Origin: Clostridiaceae bacterium UBA6085
GTDB lineage: Bacteria; Bacillota; Clostridia; Clostridiales; Clostridiaceae
Direction: 5' to 3'
DNA length: 22,324 nucleotides
Assembly: GCA_002428605.1 (NCBI GenBank)
Contig: DIXH01000086.1
Span: 1-22,324, forward strand
In this document: positions 1 to 6,804 of the stretch, in pieces
How the letters are laid out: each line of letters starts with the position of its first letter
How positions within the stretch are numbered: the stretch's first letter is position 1
Made by a program: the position numbers and the translations under genes
The notes under the pieces: model-generated
What the model saw: the letters and a program-made list of their open reading frames with translations, nothing else
Databases searched by the model: none
Told to the model about the DNA's origin: nothing

Positions 1-170
1 AACCCAAGAGAACTTTTAATCACAGACAACAGAGCCACGGATTAGGATGAACGTCCATGGGTGTTATGACAAAGACAACGTAGTGCCGAAGCACTCAGGC
101 TAATCAACCAGGCATTAGGGATTTCTCCTTCATGCCTTCGACTTTAGTCGAGGGTTAGTTGACGCTTTTG
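1..170. other. Gene-free region with several short inverted repeats downstream of ftsH
   Basis: No open reading frame of useful length crosses this stretch on either strand. It holds four possible stems: GATTAG at 40-45 with CTAATC at 100-105; AGTGC at 82-86 with GCACT at 91-95, which read on the minus strand gives a UUCG tetraloop closed by C-G; AGGCAT at 110-115 with ATGCCT at 132-137; and a hairpin at about 136-152 with a four-base loop. The heptamer AGACAAC occurs at 24-30 and again at 73-79. A structured RNA or the 3' untranslated region of ftsH are both possible. I matched no known riboswitch or RNA family. The window edge cuts the region, so its true extent is unknown. Confidence 0.3.
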
Positions 171-1985
171 TTAAGCCGCAAGCAATTCCATGAACTCCTC
201 GCCTGTTATGGTCTCCTTCTCAAGGAGGAATTTTGTCAGGTCATGGAGCTTCTGCTTGTTTTCTTCAAGTATTTCCTTTGCCCTGTTGTGGCATGACTTT
301 ATTATCGATAGTATCTCCTGGTCGACCTTTGCCGCTGTGTCGGCAGAGACCATTAGCTGTGTATCTCCTCCAAGATAAGGATTTACCACAGTCTCCAGAG
401 CCATCATATCGAAGGTCTCGCTCATTCCGTACCGTGTGACCATCGCCCTTGCGATCTTAGTAGCCATCTCTATGTCATTCGATGCACCTGATGTGACAGT
501 ACCGAATATAAGCTCTTCAGCCGCACGTCCTCCCATGTAGGTTGTGATCTTGTCGAGAGCCTGCTCCTTCGTGAGAAGCACCTTCTCCACATCGTCGATC
601 TGCATGGTGTATCCAAGCGCTCCTGATGTCCTTGGGATTATCGTTATCTTGTGGACTGGAGCCGAATCCTTCTGCATCGCTGCAACAAGGGCGTGCCCTA
701 TCTCGTGGTAGGATATTGTCAGCTTGTCCTTCATTGAGATCACCGCATTCTTCCTCTGGTAGCCTGCAATGACGACTTCTACAGACTCTTCAAGGTCCTC
801 CTGTATGACTGTCTTCCTTCCGAGCTTCACGGCTCTAAGGGCACCTTCGTTTATTATGTTTGCAAGGTCAGCTCCCGATGCTCCTGATGTGGCTCTTGCG
901 ATCACATTGAAGTCAACTCCGGCATCGAGCTTTATCTTTTTCGCATGGACCTTGAGTATCGCTTCCCTTCCTGCAAGGTCAGGCAGCTCCACGGGGATCC
1001 TCCTGTCGAAGCGTCCGGGCCTCAAGAGTGCCTTGTCCAGTGTCTCCGGTCTGTTTGTTGCAGCCAGTATGACTACCCCCTTGTCAGCCGAAAAGCCGTC
1101 CATCTCTGAAAGCAGCTGGTTAAGCGTCTGTTCCCTCTCGTCATTGCCGCCTATGCCGCCGGAATCCCTTCTCTTTCCTATTGTGTCTATCTCATCTATG
1201 AAGACTATGCAGGGTGCCTTTTCCTGTGCCTGCTTGAACAGGTCCCTTACCCTTGCGGCTCCCATGCCTACGAACATCTCGACGAACTCAGATCCTGAGA
1301 TCGAGAAGAAGGGAACCTTTGATTCTCCTGCCACTGCCTTTGCAAGCAAGGTCTTTCCGGTTCCAGGAGGGCCTACCAGGAGAGCTCCCTTGGGAATGTT
1401 CGCTCCGATATCCGAATACTTCTTGGGGTCATGCAGAAAATCAACGATCTCCCTTAGAGCATCCTTTGCCTCATCCTGACCAGCCACGTCAGCGAAGGTC
1501 TTGCCTGTCTGGGCTTCGACATATACCTTCGCATTGCTCTTGCCAAAGGACATTGCATTCCCCATGCCACCCTGGTTGAGCTTTCCGGAAAGCTTCTGTC
1601 CAAGGTAAAGGAACAGTCCTATGGGTAGTATCCATGTGAGGAGGAAGGACATGATCGGGGATGCCTCCTGCGGAATGACCTTGCTGAAACTTACACCCCT
1701 GGCGTAAAGCCTTTCAACGAGCCCTGTGTCCTCCATCCTGCCGGTCATGTACACTGCATCCTTACCCTGGGTATCGGGTGCGCTGAAAAGTATCTTAGTT
1801 TCCTGGATCTCTACTGTCTTAACGGACCCTGCATCCACCATGGAAAGGAAGGTCCCATAATCTACCTCGCTTACAGAAGCGTTCATTATTGCAGGTACTA
1901 CGAATGTGTTGAACAGCAGCATGATGAGAAGCACCAGGCTGTAGTAGAACATAAGCGGTTTTTTGGGTGGTTTAATCTCTTTCAT
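171..1985 (-). CDS. ftsH: ATP-dependent zinc metalloprotease FtsH
   Basis: This is a membrane-anchored AAA+ protease that unfolds and degrades membrane and short-lived cytosolic proteins. The 604-residue protein has a first membrane segment at about residues 11-31, a short external domain, and a second membrane segment at about 110-130. The AAA module shows Walker A GPPGTGKT (205-212), pore loop FVG (238-240), Walker B VFIDEID (261-267) and the second region of homology ending RPGRFDRR (322-329). The M41 peptidase zinc site HEIGH is at 427-431, with a probable third ligand Asp in SNDIEM (about 504). All key residues are present and the length is normal. Its ATG overlaps the TGA of the upstream marR gene by one base, so translation is probably coupled. 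Clostridia often carry more than one ftsH; the pairing with a MarR gene suggests that this is an accessory, regulated copy (inference). Confidence 0.96.
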   Translation of the reverse strand: MKEIKPPKKPLMFYYSLVLLIMLLFNTFVVPAIMNASVSEVDYGTFLSMVDAGSVKTVEIQETKILFSAPDTQGKDAVYMTGRMEDTGLVERLYARGVSFSKVIPQEASPIMSFLLTWILPIGLFLYLGQKLSGKLNQGGMGNAMSFGKSNAKVYVEAQTGKTFADVAGQDEAKDALREIVDFLHDPKKYSDIGANIPKGALLVGPPGTGKTLLAKAVAGESKVPFFSISGSEFVEMFVGMGAARVRDLFKQAQEKAPCIVFIDEIDTIGKRRDSGGIGGNDEREQTLNQLLSEMDGFSADKGVVILAATNRPETLDKALLRPGRFDRRIPVELPDLAGREAILKVHAKKIKLDAGVDFNVIARATSGASGADLANIINEGALRAVKLGRKTVIQEDLEESVEVVIAGYQRKNAVISMKDKLTISYHEIGHALVAAMQKDSAPVHKITIIPRTSGALGYTMQIDDVEKVLLTKEQALDKITTYMGGRAAEELIFGTVTSGASNDIEMATKIARAMVTRYGMSETFDMMALETVVNPYLGGDTQLMVSADTAAKVDQEILSIIKSCHNRAKEILEENKQKLHDLTKFLLEKETITGEEFMELLAA

Positions 1986-2431
1986 CAGTTTTTCTCCTTC
2001 GTCATTTCAATTATAATTTCCGATAGCTTTTCAAGAGCTTCTGCCATTATAGTCAGGTCCCCGGAGTATTCCGGCAGCCTTTCCTCGAGCTTCGCTGTCA
2101 GCCACATGTCAAGCCTTGTGGCGGTTTCGGTCCCAGATTCGGTGAGCCTCATCAGCACCTTCCTGTCGTCATCCGGATCCCTGGCCCTTTCAACAAGACC
2201 TTTATTCTCCAGGACCTTGCAAAGGTTCGTCAGGTTTCCTCCTGCTATTGAAGCCGAATCTGATATCCTGCCCATGGTTGCAGAGCCTTCAATGCTCATT
2301 ATCAATATTATCCTTGCCTGGTTGGGTGTCAGGCCTTCTCTTGTTCCCATCCTGTCAAGGCATGTGTCCATGGCTTCATTGAGCTTTCTCGTGCTCTGCA
2401 GCAGCTTCGCCTTGAATTCGTTCATTTCCAT
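1985..2431 (-). CDS. MarR family transcriptional regulator
   Basis: A 148-residue winged-helix regulator, normal length for MarR proteins, which act as dimers on palindromic operators and usually repress their own operon until a ligand or oxidant binds. Visible features are the helix-turn-helix region around SATMGRISDSASIAGGNLTN (residues about 50-70), the wing DPDDDRKVLMRLTESG and a C-terminal dimerisation helix. I chose the ATG at 2431 because GAGGG lies six bases upstream; an in-frame TTG one codon earlier is less well placed. The gene ends in a one-base overlap with ftsH, so the two are almost certainly one transcript. A palindrome over the probable -10 box suggests autorepression and hence control of ftsH. 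The ligand is unknown. Confidence 0.9.
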   Translation of the reverse strand: MEMNEFKAKLLQSTRKLNEAMDTCLDRMGTREGLTPNQARIILIMSIEGSATMGRISDSASIAGGNLTNLCKVLENKGLVERARDPDDDRKVLMRLTESGTETATRLDMWLTAKLEERLPEYSGDLTIMAEALEKLSEIIIEMTKEKN

Positions 2432-2464
2432 CAATATCCCTCAATTTGCTTATAATTTATAAAT

Positions 2465-2488
2465 ATTATAGTTCATAGTAAAACTATA
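2465..2488 (-). promoter_or_regulatory. Probable marR-ftsH promoter (-10) with overlapping palindromic operator
   Basis: On the minus strand a perfect TATAAT lies at 2465-2470, about 34 bases before the marR start. A 7-base inverted repeat, TATAGTT (2467-2473) and AACTATA (2482-2488) separated by 8 bases, overlaps four bases of this -10 box. No good -35 box is visible. The layout fits a MarR autoregulatory operator. That role is inferred from position and symmetry only. Confidence 0.5.
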
Positions 2489-2512
2489 CCCCCGGAAATG
2501 AATTTCCGGGGG
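2489..2512 (-). terminator. Intrinsic terminator for the NYN operon
   Basis: CCCCCGGAAAT (2489-2499) is a perfect reverse complement of 2502-2512; the practical stem is about nine base pairs with a loop of roughly six bases. It lies just downstream of the minus-strand gene ending at 2533. Read in that direction it is followed by TATAGTTTT, a modest T tract. Read on the plus strand it is followed by CTTTTAAT, but no plus-strand gene leads into it. Confidence 0.65.
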
Positions 2513-2532
2513 CTTTTAATCGATTTTTAACT

Positions 2533-2871
2533 TTAGAGCCAGGTCTCGTATGGCCTGAGCTTATCTTCAACTATCTTTCCAAAGCTTTGAGAAGCGCCCC
2601 AGTCAAACCTGAAGAGACCTTCACCGCCGCCGCCGCCAATGTAGTGGACCCGTGTAGCTCCGGCTGCATCATCGATCGTTACAGTTAAGGTGAGCCTGTT
2701 CCCTACCCTGTAGAAGTGCTTCTCGTATACCATTACGACTACCCTTCTGTCGGAAAACCTTACCTCGTAGTGGTCGAGCTTCTCTCCCGTGATGCTTCCG
2801 TTTATCACTGCATCATCAAGGATCTCAATGGCTTCATCAATGCCGAGCGAAACATGTATGGTGGTTTCCAT
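2533..2871 (-). CDS. Small uncharacterised protein, partner of the NYN gene
   Basis: A 112-residue protein I do not recognise with confidence. It has no signal peptide, no membrane segment and no cysteine. The first half looks like an alpha/beta fold, with an acidic helix near residues 10-35 followed by beta strands rich in Val, Tyr and Arg. A run of five glycines in YIGGGGGEG (about 77-85) is followed by an aromatic segment, LFRFDWGASQSF. The ATG at 2871 follows AGGAGGGG at good spacing. That ribosome binding site overlaps the stop codon of the NYN gene, with only nine bases between the two genes, so the pair is cotranscribed. Translation across the whole frame is consistent with its neighbours in codon use, so I take it as a real gene. 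Function is unknown. Confidence 0.75.
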   Translation of the reverse strand: METTIHVSLGIDEAIEILDDAVINGSITGEKLDHYEVRFSDRRVVVMVYEKHFYRVGNRLTLTVTIDDAAGATRVHYIGGGGGEGLFRFDWGASQSFGKIVEDKLRPYETWL

Positions 2872-2880
2872 CTTCCCCTC

Positions 2881-3777
2881 CTAGTCCTCTATCTTCACTA
2901 TCCTGCGCTTTGCCTTGTAGGTCCGTCTCTTTTTCTTCACTTCAGGCGCTGGTGTCTCTTCAGTCTCCTTCGGTGTATCAGACTTGAGCGACACCCACAT
3001 TGATGTGCCTTTGCCCTTCTGGTGTATCTCAAGGAAATCGAACTTCTTGAGGAACTTTGAAAGCTTGGTGTCCCCGTAGTTCCTGACGTCAAAGTCCGGA
3101 TATCTCTTGACCAGCCTGTTTCCGATCTCTCCCATGTTCATGCTCTGGTCCTCGGCATCTACCTCGTTCATCATCCTTATGATCGCGGCCTTGATGAGGT
3201 TAATGTCAGTCATGTACTTTCCGGGCTCAGTCTGTTCCTGAGGCTTGTTGCCGTTTGTTGCGGCCTTTGTATCCGGCTTGCTCTCAACTGGCTTTGCCTT
3301 GGATTCCTGTATGGACCCTTCCTCAAGGGCCTTCTTCTCTGATTCAGCCAGGACGTCAAGATACTTGAACTGGTTGCAGGCGGCTATGAAGGGCTTTGGG
3401 GTCTTCTTCTCCCCCATACCGACTACCATCATTCCTGATTCCCGGAGCCTTGCCGAAAGCTTGGTGAAGTCGCTGTCCGAGGATACTATGCAGTATCCGT
3501 CCACGTTTCCCGAATAAAGGATGTCCATGGCATCGATTATCATTGCTGAGTCTGTCGCATTCTTTCCTACTGTGTACCCGTACTGCTGTACCGGAGTCAC
3601 TGAATTTTCAAGAAGGACATCCTTCCAGGATGCAACCTGAGGTTTGGTCCAGTCACCGTATATCCTCTTGTAGGTTGCTACTCCATAGTTTGAAATCTCA
3701 TCAAGTATGAATTTTATGTACTTCGCCGATACGTTGTCAGCGTCGATAAGTACTGCAAATTTTCTGTCGTCAATCAT
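2881..3777 (-). CDS. NYN domain protein with C-terminal OST-HTH/LOTUS domain
   Basis: A LabA/DUF88-type NYN domain (PIN-like nuclease fold) occupies about residues 6-143, followed by a charged linker, an OST-HTH/LOTUS domain at about 188-262 and a Lys/Arg-rich tail. The acidic residues expected in the NYN active site are visible in LIDADN (Asp12, Asp14), NATDSAMIID (Asp76, Asp82) and SSDSDF (Asp101, Asp103). NYN domains are predicted or shown RNases and LOTUS domains bind RNA, so RNA processing or decay is the likely role; the target is unknown. The ATG at 3777 gives 298 residues. An in-frame GTG at 3807 is less likely because it overlaps the AGGAG sequence itself. Between AGGAG and the ATG lies a perfect hairpin (see the regulatory entry). 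The gene is followed by the small unknown protein in the same transcript. Confidence 0.88.
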   Translation of the reverse strand: MIDDRKFAVLIDADNVSAKYIKFILDEISNYGVATYKRIYGDWTKPQVASWKDVLLENSVTPVQQYGYTVGKNATDSAMIIDAMDILYSGNVDGYCIVSSDSDFTKLSARLRESGMMVVGMGEKKTPKPFIAACNQFKYLDVLAESEKKALEEGSIQESKAKPVESKPDTKAATNGNKPQEQTEPGKYMTDINLIKAAIIRMMNEVDAEDQSMNMGEIGNRLVKRYPDFDVRNYGDTKLSKFLKKFDFLEIHQKGKGTSMWVSLKSDTPKETEETPAPEVKKKRRTYKAKRRIVKIED

Positions 3778-3811
3778 CTCATGCCGCGCGTTTTTTTCAA
3801 CGCGCACTCCT
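3775..3811 (-). promoter_or_regulatory. Ribosome binding site separated from the NYN start codon by a hairpin
   Basis: On the minus strand AGGAG (3807-3811) is 29 bases from the ATG at 3775-3777, too far for normal initiation. Between them GCGCGTT (3799-3805) pairs perfectly with AACGCGC (3786-3792) around a six-base loop. Looping out those 20 bases leaves an effective spacing of nine bases, close to ideal. The pairing is seen in the sequence; the function is inferred. Confidence 0.5.
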
Positions 3812-3833
3812 TTCTCTGTGTTACCTAAGTATC

Positions 3834-3862
3834 AGTATAGAGCATTTTGACTCACTTGGCAC
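3834..3862 (-). promoter_or_regulatory. Probable promoter of the NYN operon
   Basis: On the minus strand TATACT (3834-3839) matches a -10 box in five of six positions. GTGCCA at 3857-3862 sits 17 bases upstream and matches -35 in four of six. The start codon is about 57 bases downstream, leaving a leader that includes the AGGAG and hairpin. Part of the divergent racemase promoter probably lies in the same gap. Confidence 0.4.
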
Positions 3863-3953
3863 GAAAATTGTAAACGATGAGATGGATTTAAGGCTGTACC
3901 TTATCTTCTTTAAGGGATAAAATGGTAGATATTATTTGATTGGAAGTGGTGGC

Positions 3954-4592
3954 ATGGTAGCAGTAATAGCAGGCACTCCGGTGGATACGTCAATGGGAAA
4001 GGCACTGCTGGAAGAGCATGGATATGAGGCGGTTTCCTTCCCTATCTCAGATACACCTGAAGAGCAGAGCATACTTCAGGTGCTGTACCCTGAAAGGCTC
4101 AGGAAGATCATTGAAGGTAAGGTAGATGAGATAAAGGCAAAGGGCATGGACACTGTCTTTGTGTACTGCAACTCCATTTCAGCGGCAGTCGACATGGAGG
4201 AGATCGGAAGGGTCAGGGGCGTAAGGATGATAACCCCACTTATGGTGTACAGGGACCTCGGCAAGAGCTACGGAAGACTTGCGGTCATCGCTGCGAACAG
4301 CCAGAGCGCCTGCGGCATTGAAAAGGCCCTTCAATCAGGGAAAAGCGATACCAGGGTAATTGGTTTGGGCGCTCTTGAGCTTGTAGATGCCGTCGAGTCA
4401 GGAATGGCTCCTCGTAAGATCGTAGATGGATTCGACCTGGCAGGCCTTCTTGGGTTTTTCAAGACCGCCGGCTGTGAAGCACTTGTCCTGGGATGCACCC
4501 ATTTCTCATGGTTTCGGGATGCGCTTGCTGATAAAAGCCCGATAAAGGTAATAGACCCTGCACTTATGATGCTGGAAATGCTCCAAACCTGA
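3954..4592 (+). CDS. Aspartate/glutamate racemase family protein
   Basis: A 212-residue member of the Asp/Glu racemase superfamily, which inverts or transforms amino or dicarboxylic acids with two cysteines acting as acid and base. Both expected cysteines are visible: Cys72 in VYCNS and Cys181 in LGCTHF, each in its usual motif context. There is no signal peptide, so it is cytosolic. The ATG at 3954 follows GGAAGTGG at about seven bases; a TTG at 3936 in the same frame has no clear ribosome binding site. Length is somewhat short for MurI glutamate racemase (about 250-270), so the substrate may be aspartate, glutamate or another acid; I cannot decide. The gene stands alone between the divergent NYN operon and the phosphofructokinase operon. 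Confidence 0.85.
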   Translation: MVAVIAGTPVDTSMGKALLEEHGYEAVSFPISDTPEEQSILQVLYPERLRKIIEGKVDEIKAKGMDTVFVYCNSISAAVDMEEIGRVRGVRMITPLMVYRDLGKSYGRLAVIAANSQSACGIEKALQSGKSDTRVIGLGALELVDAVESGMAPRKIVDGFDLAGLLGFFKTAGCEALVLGCTHFSWFRDALADKSPIKVIDPALMMLEMLQT

Positions 4593-4606
4593 GCATTTCC
4601 AGCATC
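4568..4606 (+). terminator. Perfect 16-bp hairpin spanning the racemase stop codon
   Basis: GATGCTGGAAATGCTC (4568-4583) is an exact reverse complement of 4591-4606, with a seven-base loop. The TGA stop (4590-4592) starts at the end of the loop and runs into the right arm. No T tract follows, so this is not a classic intrinsic terminator. It could still stop or protect the 3' end of the racemase mRNA. Confidence 0.45.
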
Positions 4607-4649
4607 TGAGCCTTGAGGATATTTTGATTTCGGAGGAATTGTGGTATCA

Positions 4650-4677
4650 TTTACTAAAAACAGTAAACGTTTAGAAT
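4650..4677 (+). promoter_or_regulatory. Probable phosphofructokinase promoter with internal palindrome
   Basis: TTTACT (4650-4655) and TAGAAT (4672-4677) are spaced by 16 bases and match the -35 and -10 boxes in four and five of six positions. The perfect 10-base palindrome TAAACGTTTA (4664-4673) lies between them and touches the -10 box. Its A/T-rich arms around a central CG resemble LacI/CcpA-type operators, but it is shorter than a full cre site. Assignment is tentative. Confidence 0.4.
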
Positions 4678-4709
4678 AGCACGAAAGAAACATTTGAGGA
4701 GTGATCGGC

Positions 4710-5924
4710 ATGAAGCTGGAAGGAAAAGTAGTAGTAGCACAGGGCGGAGGACCTACGGCAGTAATCAACCAGTCCCTGGTTGGAGTTGTCCTTGAATCAA
4801 GGAAATTCCAGCAGATAACCAAGGTATACGGAGCTGTAAACGGGGTAAAGGGAATAGTCAACGAGGATTTCCTTGACCTAACGCAGGAGACTACGAACAA
4901 TCTCGAGAGGGTAGCTGTAACACCTTCATCTGCCCTGTTCTCTACAAGGGACAAGCCTGATGAGGCATACTGCCAGGAGATATTCAAGGTGTTCAAGGCC
5001 CATGATGTAAGGTACTTCTTCTATATCGGCGGAAATGATTCTGCAGATACTGTAAGGATAGTAAACGAGCAGGCTGAGAGGTCCAACTACGAGTTCAGGG
5101 CGATCCACATTCCGAAGACCATTGACAATGACCTGGTACTTAACGACCACACCCCGGGCTTCCCTTCTGCAGCCAAGTTCGTGGCACAGGCCTTCATAGG
5201 TATAAACCTGGACAACAGGGCTCTGCCGGGAGTACATATAGGCGTTGTCATGGGCAGGAACGCCGGTTTCCTTACCGCTGCCGCATCGATCGCACAGAAG
5301 TATCCGGATGACGGTCCGCATCTTGTATATATCCCTGAGAGGGCCTTCAAGACCGAAGAGTTCCTTGCTGATGTGAAGTCCATATACGACAAGTACGGGC
5401 GCTGCGTTATAGCAGTATCTGAAGGGATCCAGGACGAGTTCGGTGTGCCCATAATCACCAAGCTTGAGCAGAAGGAACGCGATTCCCACGGGAACCTGCA
5501 GCTCTCTGGTACCGGTGCGCTTGGTGACCTGCTTTCGAAGCTCGTAAAGGACAACCTGGGCATAAAGAGGGTCAGGTCCGACACATTCGGATATCTGCAG
5601 AGGTCATTCCTGGGCTGCGTCTCCGACGTTGACCAGAGGGAAGCCAGGGAGGTAGGTGAAAAGGCCGCGCAGTTTGCAATATGGCATAATATTGACGGGT
5701 CGATAACCATACACAGGACCGGCTTCTATTCAGTGGACTACCAGCTTTCAAGGCTCAAGGATGTTGCAGGACTTACTAAGCTCATGCCTCCGGAATTCAT
5801 CAATGCCAGGGGCAACAATGTGACAAATGATTTCAAATATTACCTGACTCCTCTTCTCGGGTCCGGAATGCCGTCTGCAAGCATGTTGAGGGCACCAAGG
5901 GCAGAGAAGCTGCTGGTAAAGTAA
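4710..5924 (+). CDS. Phosphofructokinase, probably pyrophosphate-dependent
   Basis: This enzyme phosphorylates fructose 6-phosphate to fructose 1,6-bisphosphate in glycolysis. The 404-residue protein has N-terminal GGGPTAVIN (12-20), GGNDS (107-111), PKTIDND (135-141) and MGRNAG (181-186). In E. coli ATP-type enzyme the matching motifs are GGDGS and PGTIDND. Asp in place of the second Gly, and Lys in PKTIDND, are the established marks of pyrophosphate-type enzymes. The first Asp of GGDDS is Asn here. Length is longer than ATP-type PfkA (about 320) and fits PPi-type proteins (about 400). I chose the ATG at 4710 because AGGAG lies nine bases upstream; an in-frame GTG at 4701 directly abuts AGGAG. 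A nitroreductase gene follows after 13 bases. A PPi-linked reversible enzyme would suit an energy-limited anaerobe (inference). Confidence 0.9.
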   Translation: MKLEGKVVVAQGGGPTAVINQSLVGVVLESRKFQQITKVYGAVNGVKGIVNEDFLDLTQETTNNLERVAVTPSSALFSTRDKPDEAYCQEIFKVFKAHDVRYFFYIGGNDSADTVRIVNEQAERSNYEFRAIHIPKTIDNDLVLNDHTPGFPSAAKFVAQAFIGINLDNRALPGVHIGVVMGRNAGFLTAAASIAQKYPDDGPHLVYIPERAFKTEEFLADVKSIYDKYGRCVIAVSEGIQDEFGVPIITKLEQKERDSHGNLQLSGTGALGDLLSKLVKDNLGIKRVRSDTFGYLQRSFLGCVSDVDQREAREVGEKAAQFAIWHNIDGSITIHRTGFYSVDYQLSRLKDVAGLTKLMPPEFINARGNNVTNDFKYYLTPLLGSGMPSASMLRAPRAEKLLVK

Positions 5925-5937
5925 GGATGGTGGACTG

Positions 5938-6744
5938 ATGCTTTTTAATGCTGACAGGGACAAATGCACGCTTTGCGGTGACTGCATGAAGGCCTGTCCA
6001 AGATATATTGTGAAGCCAGATGAAGACGGATATCCTGAGGTTTCTCCCGATGAGGAATGGTACTGCATACGCTGCGGCCACTGCGTGATAAACTGCAGGT
6101 TCCAAGCTGCAAACCTATCCTTCTACAAGTGGGAGGATGCTGCAGACCTCTCAACCTATGACTTTCCGTCAGAGGATGAAGCGAGGCGCCTTATCTGCAC
6201 CAGAAGGAGCACAAGAAGCTTCCGGAGCGATATCATAGGAGACGAGACCCTGAAGAAGCTCATGGACATGACAAGGTACGCCCCTTCAGCTTCAAACAAA
6301 CAGCCGCTGAGATGGATCGTCGTTCAGAAGAAAGAGACCATGGCCGAGCTAAAGAGACTGTATGAGGAAAACCTCAAGGTTGATTCAGGTATCATCACCG
6401 ACAAGAGGTATGCAGTCCAGGAGGACCAGATCAAAGCTGGGCTCGACCCTGTATTCAGAGGTGCTCCCATGCTTGTCGTAGCTTTGGTCCCATTATCACA
6501 TGAGTGGTACGAGGATGCGCCGATAGCCCTTTCCTACTTCGAGCTTTCAGCCCATTCGATGGGAATAGGAACCTGCTGGGCCGGCTTCATAACAAGGGCG
6601 CTCAGGAAGAACCAAAGGATGCGCAGCCTCCTTGGAATAGGTGATGACGAATGGGTTGGCGGAGCCACCCTCTTCGGATACCCTTATCTTAGGAATCCGG
6701 ACAGGCTGCCTCTGAAGAAGGCTCTAGAGCTTGACTTCAGATGA
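5938..6744 (+). CDS. Nitroreductase family protein with N-terminal 2[4Fe-4S] ferredoxin domain
   Basis: A 268-residue fusion. The N-terminal ferredoxin domain has two cysteine sets that should each bind a [4Fe-4S] cluster: Cys10, 13, 16 and 20 (CTLCGDCMKACP) and Cys43, 46, 49 and 53 (CIRCGHCVINC). The nitroreductase FMN domain follows from about residue 86, with RRSTRSFRSD and APSASNKQPLRW typical of its FMN-binding start. Such fusions are common in clostridia and probably take electrons from clusters rather than NAD(P)H to reduce an unknown organic substrate. It is cytosolic. It starts 13 bases after the phosphofructokinase stop with AAGGATGG upstream, so the two are likely cotranscribed; the metabolic link is not clear. 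A strong terminator follows its stop. Confidence 0.9.
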   Translation: MLFNADRDKCTLCGDCMKACPRYIVKPDEDGYPEVSPDEEWYCIRCGHCVINCRFQAANLSFYKWEDAADLSTYDFPSEDEARRLICTRRSTRSFRSDIIGDETLKKLMDMTRYAPSASNKQPLRWIVVQKKETMAELKRLYEENLKVDSGIITDKRYAVQEDQIKAGLDPVFRGAPMLVVALVPLSHEWYEDAPIALSYFELSAHSMGIGTCWAGFITRALRKNQRMRSLLGIGDDEWVGGATLFGYPYLRNPDRLPLKKALELDFR

Positions 6745-6761
6745 TTCAATAAGTAAAACTT

Positions 6762-6800
6762 AAGCCTGCCGTCTGCTCGAAGTTAGCAGGCGGCAGGCTT
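6762..6800. terminator. Bidirectional terminator between convergent operons
   Basis: AAGCCTGCCGTCTGC (6762-6776) pairs with 6786-6800 over 15 positions with a single G-U, around a nine-base loop. GTTTT follows on the plus strand and AGTTTTACTT on the minus strand. It sits between the ends of the plus-strand nitroreductase gene (6744) and the minus-strand HAD gene (6805), so it can serve both. Confidence 0.85.
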
Positions 6801-6804
6801 GTTT

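Noticed and set aside
1..170. Known riboswitch, T-box, tmRNA, SRP or RNase P RNA
   Set aside because: Conserved core sequences of these classes that I could recall were not found on either strand.
769..1479. 236-codon plus-strand open frame opposite ftsH
   Set aside because: It lies wholly inside the well-supported ftsH gene on the other strand, has a Ser/Pro/Ala-rich sequence without domain features, and is a codon-bias shadow.
2489..2512. Terminator acting on a plus-strand transcript
   Set aside because: The T tract is good on the plus strand, but no plus-strand gene reads into it; the minus-strand NYN operon ends just before it.
3936..3953. TTG start for the racemase, six codons upstream
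   Set aside because: The ATG at 3954 has a better ribosome binding site and begins at the family's usual first strand.
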